NCBI GenBank assembly: GCA_030529225.1
Contig: JAUMXH010000002.1
Coordinates: forward strand, 86,653 to 150,652
Direction: 5' to 3'
Length of the DNA: 64,000 bases
Source of the DNA: Bacillota bacterium
GTDB taxonomy: Bacteria; Bacillota; Clostridia; Peptostreptococcales; Acidaminobacteraceae
The notes under the pieces are model-generated. The model had not been told where the DNA came from and did no database searches. It saw only the letters and a list, made by a program, of their open reading frames with translations. Positions 26,855-35,190 of the stretch are shown here, piece after piece (positions within the stretch are counted from its first letter, which is position 1; each line of letters opens with the position of its first letter). The position numbers and the translations under genes are program-made.

Positions 26855-27842
26855 AGTCTTTGCCTCCTGCCCTGAGTAGTAGAATGAAGAACGGTCCGCC
26901 GATGATCGCCATCATTATGGATGCCTTGATTTCAAACGGATAGGCGATGACCCTTCCCGCCGTATCGGAGAAGAGGAGGAGGGTCGCGCCCAAAATCGCC
27001 GAGTACGGAATCAGAAACTTGTGATCTCCGGTGACCAGAAGCCTGCCGATGTGCGGCACCAGGAGGCCCACAAAGCCGATGACGCCGACCACTGAAGTCG
27101 TGATCGATGCCAGAATGATCGCAATTAAGGCAATTAGGAAGCGATCCCGGTTCACATTGACCCCCAAGGATTTGGCGGTCTTATCTTCCAGAGTCAGCAA
27201 ATTACAGGTTTTGATGGTGAAGAGGGAGATCAGCAGGAAGAGTCCCACATAGACCGCTAAAATCTTCACATCCGCCCAGGTCTTCTGCACCACGTTGCCC
27301 TCTATGATCGCCTGCGTCTGAGTCAGGTTCGCGCCGAGCATCGACTTGACGCCGTCGGAGATGCCGACAAAGGTCATGTTGAGCGCCACGCCGACCAGAA
27401 TCAGTCTGACCGGCCTCACGCCGCCGTCCCAGGCGAGGGTGTAGATCAAAAAGTAGGCGAGGAGTCCGCCGAAGATGCTGAAGAGCGGGCTCAAAAAATA
27501 ATATTCCGGCAGGAAGAACATGGTCATTGACCCGACCATGGCCGCCGCCGAAGAGATCCCGATGATGCCGGGGTCGGTCAGCGGGTTCTTCATCACCGAT
27601 TGCAGCATGGTGCCCGAAACCGCGAGGGCGCTCCCCGCTAAAAGGGCGACCAGGATGCGCGGAAACCGCAGGTCATAGACGGTCGCCACGCTCGGGTCGT
27701 ACTCCACGAAGAGCCCGCGGAAGAGCTGTCTCATCGAGAGCTCCACGCTTCCGGTGTTGATGGAATACAAAAACAGGAGCAGCAAAAATGCGATGGTAAT
27801 CAGAAAGGTCAGGCCGATTCTGAGCTTTTTTTCCTTAGTCAT
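26844..27842 (-). CDS. Heme/iron-siderophore ABC transporter permease (FecCD family)
   Basis: A 332-residue BtuC/FecCD-type permease with about ten helices. Family motifs include YDLRFPRILVALLAGSALAVSG, MLQSVMKNPLTDPGIIGISSAA, and late VGVIGFVGLLVPHIGRLLVTG followed by LLLFSDTAGRVIAYPFE. RBS AAAGGAG lies 6 bp before the ATG; the stop overlaps the ATPase gene. The substrate is inferred as heme from the NEAT and Shp neighbours. Confidence 0.94.
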   Translation of the reverse strand: MTKEKKLRIGLTFLITIAFLLLLFLYSINTGSVELSMRQLFRGLFVEYDPSVATVYDLRFPRILVALLAGSALAVSGTMLQSVMKNPLTDPGIIGISSAAAMVGSMTMFFLPEYYFLSPLFSIFGGLLAYFLIYTLAWDGGVRPVRLILVGVALNMTFVGISDGVKSMLGANLTQTQAIIEGNVVQKTWADVKILAVYVGLFLLISLFTIKTCNLLTLEDKTAKSLGVNVNRDRFLIALIAIILASITTSVVGVIGFVGLLVPHIGRLLVTGDHKFLIPYSAILGATLLLFSDTAGRVIAYPFEIKASIMMAIIGGPFFILLLRAGGKDYGN

Positions 27843-27854
27843 AGATGCTCCTTT

Positions 27855-28748
27855 CTAGTTGTTGTAAAGGATGTCCTTGAGCTGTTCCAAGGCTTCCTTG
27901 TATCTGAAGTTGGCCGACATGCCGAACTTGGCGTGGTCCAAATCGTAGACCTCGCCCTTCTTCACGCAGTCAAAGTGTTTCCAAATATCGTCGGTCTCAA
28001 ATTCCTTTTTAAACATATCCTTGACTTCGTCCGGCATCGCGTGGGCGGTGCGCAAAATCAGGTCCGGATTTTTGGAGAGCATGTCCTCGGTGTTGATGGT
28101 CAGAAACTGCTCCTTTGTTCCGGCATACACATTCTCCGCTCCCGCAAGGGCGACCAGAGAGCCCGCGTACGAGTGCTCGGTCGCAACCACATAGGATCCC
28201 GGAAGCCCCATCAGAATCAAAACCCTCTTTTTCTCCTTGCCCTCTATGCTCTTTCGGTAATCTTGGATGTAGGCTTCGTAGTCATCGATCAGCGCCTTCG
28301 CTTCCTTTTCCTTGCCCAGCAGCGCGCCCAAGTCGCCGATGGACTTGTACATGCCCGGGATGTTGTTCAGGTTCAGGAAGCCGTAGTTGATCTTTGCGGC
28401 CTCGTACTTTGGCAGAAGGTCCGGAATCAGGCTGACGGGGCCGAATACGTAGTCGGGGTTCAGCGTTTTGATGATCTCGATGTCCGGCGTCATCGCCATG
28501 CCGATGCTCGGCAGGTCGCGGTAGCGCTCCGGGAGCTCCGAGACGTCGGAGTTCGGAACGCCCACCAAATCCACGTTCAGTTTATCTAGTATTTCCGCAG
28601 TCGAGATGCTGCTCGCGATGATTCTCGGGTTTTCTATTTTCTCGCCCGTTTGGGTTTGTTTGACTTGGCCCTTTCCGCTCTGGTCCACACAGGCGCTGAA
28701 CGCGAAGAGGAGGAGCAGGGCCAGGCTGAACAGCTTAATCTTCTTCAT
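27855..28748 (-). CDS. Heme-type ABC transporter substrate-binding lipoprotein
   Basis: A 297-residue cluster A-type binding protein of the BtuF/FhuD/IsdE fold with signal peptide and lipobox FSAC (about residue 20). It has two lobes joined by a long helix. Segments IIASSISTAEILDKLNVDLVGV, LNPDYVFGP, IYGFLNLNNIP-like KINYGFLNL and ILMGLPGSYVVATEHSYAGSL (quoted in parts) resemble IsdE. The start lies inside the shp-like gene (14-bp overlap) behind GGGAGGTGATG. It probably receives heme from the surface proteins encoded upstream. Confidence 0.88.
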   Translation of the reverse strand: MKKIKLFSLALLLLFAFSACVDQSGKGQVKQTQTGEKIENPRIIASSISTAEILDKLNVDLVGVPNSDVSELPERYRDLPSIGMAMTPDIEIIKTLNPDYVFGPVSLIPDLLPKYEAAKINYGFLNLNNIPGMYKSIGDLGALLGKEKEAKALIDDYEAYIQDYRKSIEGKEKKRVLILMGLPGSYVVATEHSYAGSLVALAGAENVYAGTKEQFLTINTEDMLSKNPDLILRTAHAMPDEVKDMFKKEFETDDIWKHFDCVKKGEVYDLDHAKFGMSANFRYKEALEQLKDILYNN

Positions 28749-29622
28749 AGAGCATCACCTCCCGGATGGTGTTGATTCGTCTCATGTGTTTCGCCAAAAT
28801 GTAGAGGACGATCGCCGCTACCATTAGGAAGAAGGTCAGTAGAACCAGGAACAGGATGAAGCCCTGAAAGAGGGTCTTTGTGACAAAGCCCCACTCGCCC
28901 GAGCCGGCTCGCTGCTTGCCGATGGCTGTCGCCTCGGCCCGATTCACGCCCTCCTCCGGGTGGATGGGGTCCGGAGAGCCCTTTTTCAGGATGGCCTGAA
29001 TCTGCTCGGAGTCCCGCATCAGAAGTCCGTGCTCATAGCCCAGCTCGCCGCTCTGAATCAAGTCGTTGACCGCCTTGGTTTCAACGACTTCCCCCTCCGT
29101 TGCAGAAGCGCCTTGGGAACCCGCAACGGAGCTCGCGCCGCCTTCACCGAGCAGTTTAAAATCGGTGTTGCCGGCCGCAAAGTCCGAGAAATCCGAGTAA
29201 AAGATGACTTCCCTTCCCATCGGGATCACAAAGAGGCCGGATCTGACGACGATGTCCTTTGAGGGAACCTCGATTCGATAGTCCCTGGTTTCGGCGTTCT
29301 CCGCGCTGACCACGTAGTCGCGCTTGTAAAACTTGTCCTCGCCCCTCTGCTGCACCGCAAAGGTGACTTGATCGATATTCTCAATTAAATGGTAGCGAAC
29401 GGTCAGGTAGAGCTTCCCGTCCACTTCTTCAAAGAGCGCCTTCTCGTGCAGGATGTTCTGCGTCATGCCCTGTCCGATGCCCGGGTTGTTCCCCGCGTCC
29501 TCGATCACGCCGGTGACCGGGTGCTCGTAGTGGGCGTGTGCGCTCGCGCTCTCCACGCTGTCTGCAAAGAGGGGCGTGAAGAGCAGAAAGCAGAGTAGTG
29601 ACACTGCTAATATCTTTTTCAT
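28735..29622 (-). CDS. Shp-type heme-binding surface protein
   Basis: A 295-residue protein with a signal peptide (MKKILAVSLLCFLLFTPLF), an Shp heme-binding domain (about 30-170), a spacer and a C-terminal membrane anchor (about 250-277) with a short basic tail. The domain carries HPVTGVIEDAGNNPGIGQGM and LFVIPMGREVIFYSDFSDF. In streptococcal Shp the two axial heme ligands are methionines in the corresponding GQGM and PM-REV positions, and both are present here. Shp passes heme to the ABC transporter lipoprotein, here the next gene. RBS AGGAGG; the ATG overlaps the upstream stop by 4 bp. Confidence 0.85.
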   Translation of the reverse strand: MKKILAVSLLCFLLFTPLFADSVESASAHAHYEHPVTGVIEDAGNNPGIGQGMTQNILHEKALFEEVDGKLYLTVRYHLIENIDQVTFAVQQRGEDKFYKRDYVVSAENAETRDYRIEVPSKDIVVRSGLFVIPMGREVIFYSDFSDFAAGNTDFKLLGEGGASSVAGSQGASATEGEVVETKAVNDLIQSGELGYEHGLLMRDSEQIQAILKKGSPDPIHPEEGVNRAEATAIGKQRAGSGEWGFVTKTLFQGFILFLVLLTFFLMVAAIVLYILAKHMRRINTIREVMLYEED

Positions 29623-31367
29623 TGTCCTTCCTCCTCGTTCAGGGTTCCGTGGGTTTTCTTCAACATTCTAAGCTTCAACTCCTCGCCGTAGCTCAGCTCT
29701 TTTTGCAGGATTCTCAGATACTTCTTGCAGAAGTAGCCCGAAACGGCAATCAGAATCAGCATCAGGAGGGTGAAGAAGAGGATAAAGACCTTACTTTCCG
29801 CTCCCGTGGCCGCCTTCGGAAGCACCTTTCCCGGCTCCGGATTCGCTCCGCTCGGGCTCAGCTTCTCCGCTGCGGCTTCCGCGCTCGCGCCGTCTCCCTT
29901 TTGATAGACCAGGATGACGGGCTCAAACCGCTCGAGGGAAAAGCGAATCCTGTCTCCCTCGCGGGTGAACTTCAGTTCGCTCTTTTCCTCTCCATAGCGG
30001 TAGAGCTTCAAATCGCTCACGCCCTGTTCTAGAGGCAGGCTCACCTGCAACGCCTTCTTGGGTTGAAAGGCTTCCCTGCTCTTGAAAAACGGCGGCTTTT
30101 GCTCGTATTCGATGCGCTCCATCGGTGCGAGGGCGCTGAGTTCATACGCTTTCACGGTATCGAGCGGGTCAAATTCTTTTTGGAACGGCGGCAGCTCCTC
30201 TCCCCTAAGTTCTCGGGCGAGAAACTCGTAGTCCGTTTCAAAGGCTCCGGCGGGAACACTGATTTCTATGCCCTTGTCGCTTCGTTTTTCCTCGGCGCTC
30301 GGGTCAAAGGCGGGCTTTGCCTTGCCGTTCTTTGCGAGTTGGTACAGGCCGGCCTCCTTCTCGGAGATCTCCTTTCTGCCCGCAAAGTCAAACTTCAGTC
30401 TGGCCTTGAGCGGATCATCGCCCATGACCGCCACCTTCGGGTCGACCATGACCTCCAGGAACTCGGTCCTGCTTTTCAGCGGAAAACGAAAGACTTCGGG
30501 CCTGAGGGCTTCTTCTCCCTCGACCTTCATGTTGAAGGAGAGGGGGCTCGCCTGCACAAAGGCGCTCCCGTCATCCACGTAGAGCTTGCTGAGCGAGGCG
30601 ATGAGGTTGGAAACTTTGACTTTGCTCGATCCGATGTAGACTGTCATCTTTCCGTCCTTCTCGTGGAGGATGGCCTCGGACTGCATCGCCTCATTTCCCA
30701 TAGAGGGCTTGTCCTCCACCGCGTGCCAAAGCCGAACCGGAAGTGTGTAAAACTTCTCCTCTTTCGAGACTTCTTCCCCGTCCTTGTCCGCTTCGTCCTT
30801 TTTGTCCTCCGCCTTTGCGTCCTTCTCCTTCGGCTCACTCAGCGCACCCTTCTCCGGCTCCGTTTGCTCGGCGCTGAAGAGCTCGCTCGGGTAGTGTACC
30901 TTGAGTCTGGCGCTCTGGTTGCCGAAGCCGAGCTCCGCCATCACCGGCACATAGACCTGACATGGAAAGACATCCTTGCTGAGGTCGATCGGGAACTCCA
31001 AGACCTTGGGGTAGAGCCTTCCCTTCATCTTGGCATCGGTCCCGGTATTCGGGTCGTTGTAGGCGTCGATGTCCGGGTAGGTCGACAGGACGCTCGCGTT
31101 GATCCCGTTCACCTGAAGCTCTCCCAAAAAGCCTCTAAAGTCCATGTAGTTCAGCGGGACGAAGCTCACCCTGAGTCTTCCGGCGCCGCCCTTCACATAG
31201 AGGGTCGCGTCGCTGCTGAGGGCGCTCGCCCCCATCGAGTTCACATCCTCGTATGCGTTCCACAGCGAAATCTTCACCGGGTACTCCCCGTCCTTCGCGT
31301 CCGCGCGCAAGGAATTGGGAACGCTTATCAGTAGAATGAAAAGCAATAAAAAAGAGATTCGTTTCAT
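29619..31367 (-). CDS. Two-NEAT-domain surface heme receptor
   Basis: A 582-residue protein with a signal peptide (MKRISFLLLFILLISVPNSL) and two NEAT domains, at about 27-145 (YPVKISLWNAYEDVNSMG) and about 210-330 (YTLPVRLWHAVEDKPSMG), separated by an acidic Lys/Glu linker. A further beta-rich region follows, and a C-terminal transmembrane anchor (VFILFFTLLMLILIAVSGYF) with a basic tail. NEAT domains capture heme from hosts. I do not see the usual YxxxY heme motif in the last strands; VYVPVM occupies that area in the first domain. It is the first gene of the operon behind a Fur-box promoter. RBS AGGAGG. Confidence 0.87.
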   Translation of the reverse strand: MKRISFLLLFILLISVPNSLRADAKDGEYPVKISLWNAYEDVNSMGASALSSDATLYVKGGAGRLRVSFVPLNYMDFRGFLGELQVNGINASVLSTYPDIDAYNDPNTGTDAKMKGRLYPKVLEFPIDLSKDVFPCQVYVPVMAELGFGNQSARLKVHYPSELFSAEQTEPEKGALSEPKEKDAKAEDKKDEADKDGEEVSKEEKFYTLPVRLWHAVEDKPSMGNEAMQSEAILHEKDGKMTVYIGSSKVKVSNLIASLSKLYVDDGSAFVQASPLSFNMKVEGEEALRPEVFRFPLKSRTEFLEVMVDPKVAVMGDDPLKARLKFDFAGRKEISEKEAGLYQLAKNGKAKPAFDPSAEEKRSDKGIEISVPAGAFETDYEFLARELRGEELPPFQKEFDPLDTVKAYELSALAPMERIEYEQKPPFFKSREAFQPKKALQVSLPLEQGVSDLKLYRYGEEKSELKFTREGDRIRFSLERFEPVILVYQKGDGASAEAAAEKLSPSGANPEPGKVLPKAATGAESKVFILFFTLLMLILIAVSGYFCKKYLRILQKELSYGEELKLRMLKKTHGTLNEEEGQ

Positions 31368-31388
31368 TCGGTCCTCCTATTTGCAACA

Positions 31389-31424
31389 GGAAAAGAACAC
31401 ATAACAAAGAATCGGTTCTTTTCC
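31389..31424 (-). other. Hairpin in the heme operon leader
   Basis: A perfect 10-bp inverted repeat GGAAAAGAAC/GTTCTTTTCC with a 16-base loop. It lies between the predicted transcription start and the RBS of the NEAT gene. There is no U tract, so it is not a terminator in the operon direction. Confidence 0.6.
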
Positions 31425-31429
31425 GTAGT

Positions 31430-31471
31430 GTTATTCATTCTCATTATACCATAGTTCGAGGCAAGTTAAGA
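31430..31471 (-). promoter_or_regulatory. Fur-box-overlapped promoter of the heme operon
   Basis: On the minus strand TATAATGAGAATGAATAAC (31448-31430) matches the Fur consensus GATAATGATAATCATTATC at 14 of 19 positions. Its first six bases form a perfect TATAAT -10. A weak -35 (TCTTAA, 31471-31466) is spaced 17 bp. Repression by iron-loaded Fur is inferred. Confidence 0.65.
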
Positions 31472-31762
31472 TGAAATTTTTATAAACCCGAGTTAACAAA
31501 GGGCGCTTTTTCAAGGTTTTTTTGTGTCGGAAGGGAGCTCCGAGAGGGGCAAACGCGCTGAAATAGCGGTGCGTGCCCGGCAAGGGTGGGCGCCCCTCCC
31601 TCTTTTTTCCGTGTAACCCATGGTCGAATTTCCAAACGCCTCGCCTCGAAGCGGAAAAAAACTAAAAAGACGGGATGGATTTTTCGATATTCTATAGAGG
31701 CATTTTTTGCGGGGAAAATCGTAAACAATCTGTAAAAAATCATACATACAAGAGCCCCGAAG
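31472..31762. other. Gene-free stretch between heme operon and NYN gene
   Basis: No coding frame is convincing. A GC-rich folded segment at 31531-31608 ends in a T tract (AGGGAG or GAGGGGC can pair with CTCCCT or GCCCCTC; inner hairpin CGCT/AGCG). The rest is AT-rich and featureless. Confidence 0.5.
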
Positions 31763-31791
31763 TTGCATGCGTCGGCATTTTGTGTTAGACT
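31763..31791 (+). promoter_or_regulatory. Promoter for the NYN-mazF region
   Basis: TTGCAT (31763-31768), 17-bp spacer, TAGACT (31786-31791), 24 bp before the chosen ATG. Confidence 0.6.
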
Positions 31792-31814
31792 TAGCGCGTG
31801 AAAGAAGGTGTAGA

Positions 31815-32759
31815 ATGGACGATACAAAACGATTTGAAGAGAAGCGTTACGCGGTTTTAATCGACGCGGACAACGTTTCTGCAAAATACATTAAATATAT
31901 CCTCGAAGAAATTTCGAACTACGGGCTGATTACATATAAGAGAATTTACGGAGACTGGACCAAGAAGTCGACTTCGACCTGGAAGACGACCCTGCTTGAA
32001 AATTCGGTCTCTCCGATACAGCAGTACGCCTATACGACCGGCAAAAATGCGACCGACTCGGCGATGATCATCGACGCGATGGACATTCTCTACTCGGGCA
32101 AGGTCGACGGCTTTTGTCTGGTTTCGAGCGACAGCGACTTTACGAGGCTCGCTTCGAGGCTCAGAGAATCGGGCATGACCGTGATCGGCATGGGCGAGAA
32201 GAAGACCCCGAGGGCCTTCAGCGTGGCCTGCAACTACTTCAAGTATCTGGACATCTTGTATGAAAATGACAATCAGGTTGCGCAGAGCGAGGTGGACATC
32301 AACATCGGGGATATCGAGGAGAGCATCAAAAAGATCATCGCGGAATACGGCGATGAGTACGGCGGTATCAACATCGGGGAGTTGGGTTCCAGACTCGTCA
32401 AGAGACACCCCGACTTCGACGTCAGAAACTTCGGCTATACCAAGCTTTCGAGCATGCTGGAGCGCTTAAAATCAATCAGTCTGAAGAGGACCGATTCGGC
32501 GATCATGGTCAATTTGAACCAGGCGAAACTGGATCAAAATTCTATTCAACAGGCCATCGTCGAGTTTGTAAAAAATTCTAAGGAGCAGGAGATGAACCTT
32601 GCTCAACTCAGCCAAAAGACCAGCGAAATGTTCCCGAACTTTGACTGTAGGACTTACGGCTATACCAAATTCTTCAAGTTTATCAATGATATTTCAGAAC
32701 TAAAAGTGAAAAGTCGCGGTAAAAACGGTTGCATCAAGACCGTCGTTTTGTCAAAGTGA
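31815..32759 (+). CDS. NYN domain ribonuclease-like protein with OST-HTH domains
   Basis: A 314-residue protein. The N-terminal NYN (PIN-like) domain carries the acidic active-site residues in YAVLIDADNVSAKYIKYIL, TDSAMIIDAMDILYSG and FCLVSSDSDFTRLASRLRESG, and continues with VIGMGEKKTPRAFSVACNYF. Two C-terminal OST-HTH/LOTUS-like winged-helix repeats follow (about 165-235 and 245-314; NFGYTKLSSMLERL and TYGYTKFFKFINDI). NYN proteins are metal-dependent RNases and OST-HTH domains bind RNA. The ATG at 31815 follows AAGGTG and the -10 region. The mazF gene starts 12 bp downstream. Confidence 0.9.
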   Translation: MDDTKRFEEKRYAVLIDADNVSAKYIKYILEEISNYGLITYKRIYGDWTKKSTSTWKTTLLENSVSPIQQYAYTTGKNATDSAMIIDAMDILYSGKVDGFCLVSSDSDFTRLASRLRESGMTVIGMGEKKTPRAFSVACNYFKYLDILYENDNQVAQSEVDINIGDIEESIKKIIAEYGDEYGGINIGELGSRLVKRHPDFDVRNFGYTKLSSMLERLKSISLKRTDSAIMVNLNQAKLDQNSIQQAIVEFVKNSKEQEMNLAQLSQKTSEMFPNFDCRTYGYTKFFKFINDISELKVKSRGKNGCIKTVVLSK

Positions 32760-32771
32760 GGAACTTAGAAG

Positions 32772-33125
32772 GTGTCGACCAAGCATGAAGTAGTCAGAGG
32801 CGATATTTACATTGTGGATTTGTCGCCGGTAATCGGTTCGGAACAGGGCGGGGAGAGGCCCGGTTTGGTGGTGCAAAACAACACCGGAAACCGCTTCAGC
32901 CCCACCATCATCGTCGCCGCGATCAGCGGAAAGATCAAAAAGCCCAAGTTGCCCACGCACATCGCAATCTCCAAGGGGGAGTACGGCCTGCAAAAGGACT
33001 CGGTGGTCATGCTCGAGCAGATACGGACCGTGGATCGAAAGCGCCTCATTCATAGGGTTGGTCATGCTGACCCTGATTTTATGAGAAAGGTGGACCGGGC
33101 GCTGAAAATCAGTTTTGATGTTTGA
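32772..33125 (+). CDS. mazF: MazF/PemK-type mRNA interferase without adjacent antitoxin
   Basis: A 117-residue sequence-specific endoribonuclease of the EndoA/MazF family. Seen are VVRGDIYIVDLSPVIGSEQG, GERPGLVVQNNTGNRFSPT, VAAISG and the C-terminal SVVMLEQIRTVDRKRL. The catalytic arginine after GG-E is kept; the partner threonine of EndoA (AAIT) is serine here (AAIS). The start is a GTG at 32772, with GTGAGGA overlapping the upstream stop as RBS. The usual MazE antitoxin gene is absent and its place is taken by the NYN/OST-HTH gene, 12 bp away. Confidence 0.93.
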   Translation: MSTKHEVVRGDIYIVDLSPVIGSEQGGERPGLVVQNNTGNRFSPTIIVAAISGKIKKPKLPTHIAISKGEYGLQKDSVVMLEQIRTVDRKRLIHRVGHADPDFMRKVDRALKISFDV

Positions 33126-33144
33126 TGAAAACGGAGAAGAAATC

Positions 33145-33618
33145 ATGAAAAAGAAATTGGCAGTTTACTTGAGTCTGGCGTTGTTGTTCGCAGGGGCCCT
33201 TTCAATCTTCAGCTACGGGGACGACAGCGACCCGATCATCAGCAAGTCGTATTTGGATAAGCGCTTGAAGGAACTCGATGCCAAGATTGAAAAAATAGAG
33301 AAAAAGCAGGAGAGTGCGCAGGCGTCCAAGGCGGGGGCCTTTGCGCCGGTGCAGTTTAAAGAAGGCGAAAAGATTGTGTTTTCGGAAGGGGCGGAGTTTC
33401 TGCTGCGCGCCGGCGAGGCGAACATCGCGGATCCGACCGGTAACGGCCTGGCGGATTTGACACAGGGAGCCAACCTCAAGGACGGGGCGGACCTTCCGCT
33501 CAATCACACCGTCCTCTGTCCGAGGGCGGACGGCAGGGGCGTCGCGTTCCGAACCGATTCGTGGATCATGGTCAAGGGGGCCTACAGCAAGGCGGAAGCG
33601 GCCGAAGAGCTGCAATAA
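33145..33618 (+). CDS. Secreted coiled-coil protein of unknown function
   Basis: A 157-residue protein with a signal peptide (MKKKLAVYLSLALLFAGALS), a short coiled coil (about 35-60, SYLDKRLKELDAKIEKIEKK) and a C-terminal beta-rich domain (KEGEKIVFSEGAEFLLRAG, LNHTVLCPRADGRGVAF). I do not recognise a named family. The start at 33145 follows ACGGAG and restores a normal signal peptide; the frame itself opens 10 codons earlier inside mazF. The TagA-like gene follows after 78 bp. Confidence 0.75.
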   Translation: MKKKLAVYLSLALLFAGALSIFSYGDDSDPIISKSYLDKRLKELDAKIEKIEKKQESAQASKAGAFAPVQFKEGEKIVFSEGAEFLLRAGEANIADPTGNGLADLTQGANLKDGADLPLNHTVLCPRADGRGVAFRTDSWIMVKGAYSKAEAAEELQ

Positions 33619-33696
33619 TGGGCTTGCAACGGAAACGGCAACATAAAACAATGCGATATAGAGTACAATAAAAACGGAAAGGTTACTGTAAGATAC

Positions 33697-34419
33697 ATGG
33701 AAAGAGTGAAACTATTGGGCGTCGGCTTTGACGCGGTAGATATGAAGGAGGCCCTCTCCAAGGTGGAGGCGCTGATTCGGGAGGACAGGGCGGCCCTGGT
33801 GGTGACCCCGAACCCGGAGATGCTGGTAAATGCGAGTGAGGTGCCCGAACTGAAGGTGGCGCTGAACGCGGCCGACCTGGTGATTGCAGATGGGATCGGC
33901 GTAATCTACGGGGCGAAGATGCAAGGAAAGCCCCTCCACCAACGGGTGACCGGCATCGATTTGATGACCGAAATCCTGAACTCTCTGTCAAAATCCGGCG
34001 GCTCCTACTTTTTGTTCGGCTCCAAGCCGGGCGTTGCGGAGCAGGCGTCCAAGCGGATTGACAGGATGTTTCCGGGCATTCGTTGCGCCGGCTATACCGA
34101 CGGATACTTTAAGCCGGAGCAGGAGGCGGGGATCATCGAGACGATCAATGCCGCAAAACCGGACGTCCTCTTTGTGGGCCTGGGCTCTCCGAAGCAGGAA
34201 GTCTGGGCACACAAGCATTTGGGGGAGCTCCACGCTCCGGTCTGCATGTGCATCGGCGGTGCCTTCGACGTCTATTCGGGAAATGTGGAGCGCGCGCCTT
34301 CCTGGGTGATGAAAATAGGATTTGAGTGGCTTTACCGGGCGATTAAGGAGCCCGTGCGATTCAAGCGACTCTTAAAAATTCCTATTTTTTTAGTTAAGGT
34401 GATAAAAGAGAAGGAATAG
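33697..34419 (+). CDS. WecG/TagA/CpsF family glycosyltransferase (GT26)
   Basis: A 240-residue enzyme that transfers a sugar (classically N-acetylmannosamine) onto undecaprenyl-linked GlcNAc for wall teichoic acid or related polymer. Family segments: VVTPNPEMLVNASEVPEL, LVIADGIGVIYGAKMQGKPL, RVTGIDLM, YFLFGSKPGVAEQA, the conserved VGLGSPKQEVWAHKHL and IGGAFDVYSGNVERAPSW. Length is typical. It may supply the wall polymer to which the SLH protein anchors, but the window shows no other teichoic acid gene. Confidence 0.92.
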   Translation: MERVKLLGVGFDAVDMKEALSKVEALIREDRAALVVTPNPEMLVNASEVPELKVALNAADLVIADGIGVIYGAKMQGKPLHQRVTGIDLMTEILNSLSKSGGSYFLFGSKPGVAEQASKRIDRMFPGIRCAGYTDGYFKPEQEAGIIETINAAKPDVLFVGLGSPKQEVWAHKHLGELHAPVCMCIGGAFDVYSGNVERAPSWVMKIGFEWLYRAIKEPVRFKRLLKIPIFLVKVIKEKE

Positions 34420-34457
34420 ACGCGCTCTCATCGAATCGTCAAGCTTGACAGACGGTG

Positions 34458-34463
34458 TATAAT
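34458..34463 (+). promoter_or_regulatory. Possible -10 element before ftsE
   Basis: A perfect TATAAT 44 bp before the ftsE ATG. A TTGACA at 34445 is only 7 bp away, so it cannot be its -35 partner; the true -35 region is weak. Confidence 0.4.
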
Positions 34464-34506
34464 AAAGAGAACGCGCATGAAAAGAGCCTTTTAAAACGGG
34501 GAAAAA

Positions 34507-35190
34507 ATGATTAAATATGTAAATGTATCTAAAACGTACGGGGATGACAACGTCGTCCTGGACGATATCAATATCAACATCAAAAAGGGGGAGTTTGTCT
34601 TTGTCATCGGACACAGCGGTGCCGGCAAATCCACTTTGATGAAGCTTCTGTTCAAGGAGGAAGATCCCACATCGGGAAGGATTTTTGTGGCCGGGCAGGA
34701 GATTACCAAGGTCAGCAATCGCCTGATTCCGTCGATCCGCAGAAACATCGGGATGATTTTTCAGGACTTTAGGCTGCTCGAGAACAAGACCGTGTACGAC
34801 AACGTCGCCTACGCGATGGAAATTTTGGGCGAGCGCAACATCGTCATCCGCAGGGAGGTTCCCAGAATCCTGCAACTGATGGGGATTTCCGCGAAGGCCA
34901 AGAGTTATCCGAAGGAACTTTCGGGCGGGGAGAAGCAGCGTGTCGCAATCGCCAGGGCCATGGTCAAGAACCCGCCGATTCTGATGGCGGACGAGCCGAC
35001 CGGAAACCTCGACAAGGCGACTTCGGACGACATTATGGCGCTGATCGAGCGCATCAACCGCTACGGAACCACCGTCATTATGGCGACCCACGACGAGGGC
35101 ATCGTCAACAAGATGCAGAAGCGGGTCATCGAGCTCAGGCGCGGCAAGGTCGTGAAGGACGAGGTCGGGGGGTACTACAATGCGAATTAG
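34507..35190 (+). CDS. ftsE: Cell division ATP-binding protein FtsE
   Basis: A 227-residue ABC ATPase. Walker [11 protein letters not shown]-loop [21 protein letters not shown], signature [14 protein letters not shown], Walker [13 protein letters not shown] and H-loop ATHD are intact. Together with FtsX it gates peptidoglycan hydrolases of the CwlO/EnvC class. Here ftsX overlaps its 3' end by 11 bp and the hydrolase is encoded next, which strongly supports the assignment. Confidence 0.95.
   Translation: MIKYVNVSKTYGDDNVVLDDININIKKGEFVFVIGHSGAGKSTLMKLLFKEEDPTSGRIFVAGQEITKVSNRLIPSIRRNIGMIFQDFRLLENKTVYDNVAYAMEILGERNIVIRREVPRILQLMGISAKAKSYPKELSGGEKQRVAIARAMVKNPPILMADEPTGNLDKATSDDIMALIERINRYGTTVIMATHDEGIVNKMQKRVIELRRGKVVKDEVGGYYNAN

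Noticed and set aside
34445..34463. TTGACA and TATAAT before ftsE as one promoter
   Set aside because: The spacing is 7 bp, far from the 16-18 bp needed. Only the -10 was kept, at low confidence.
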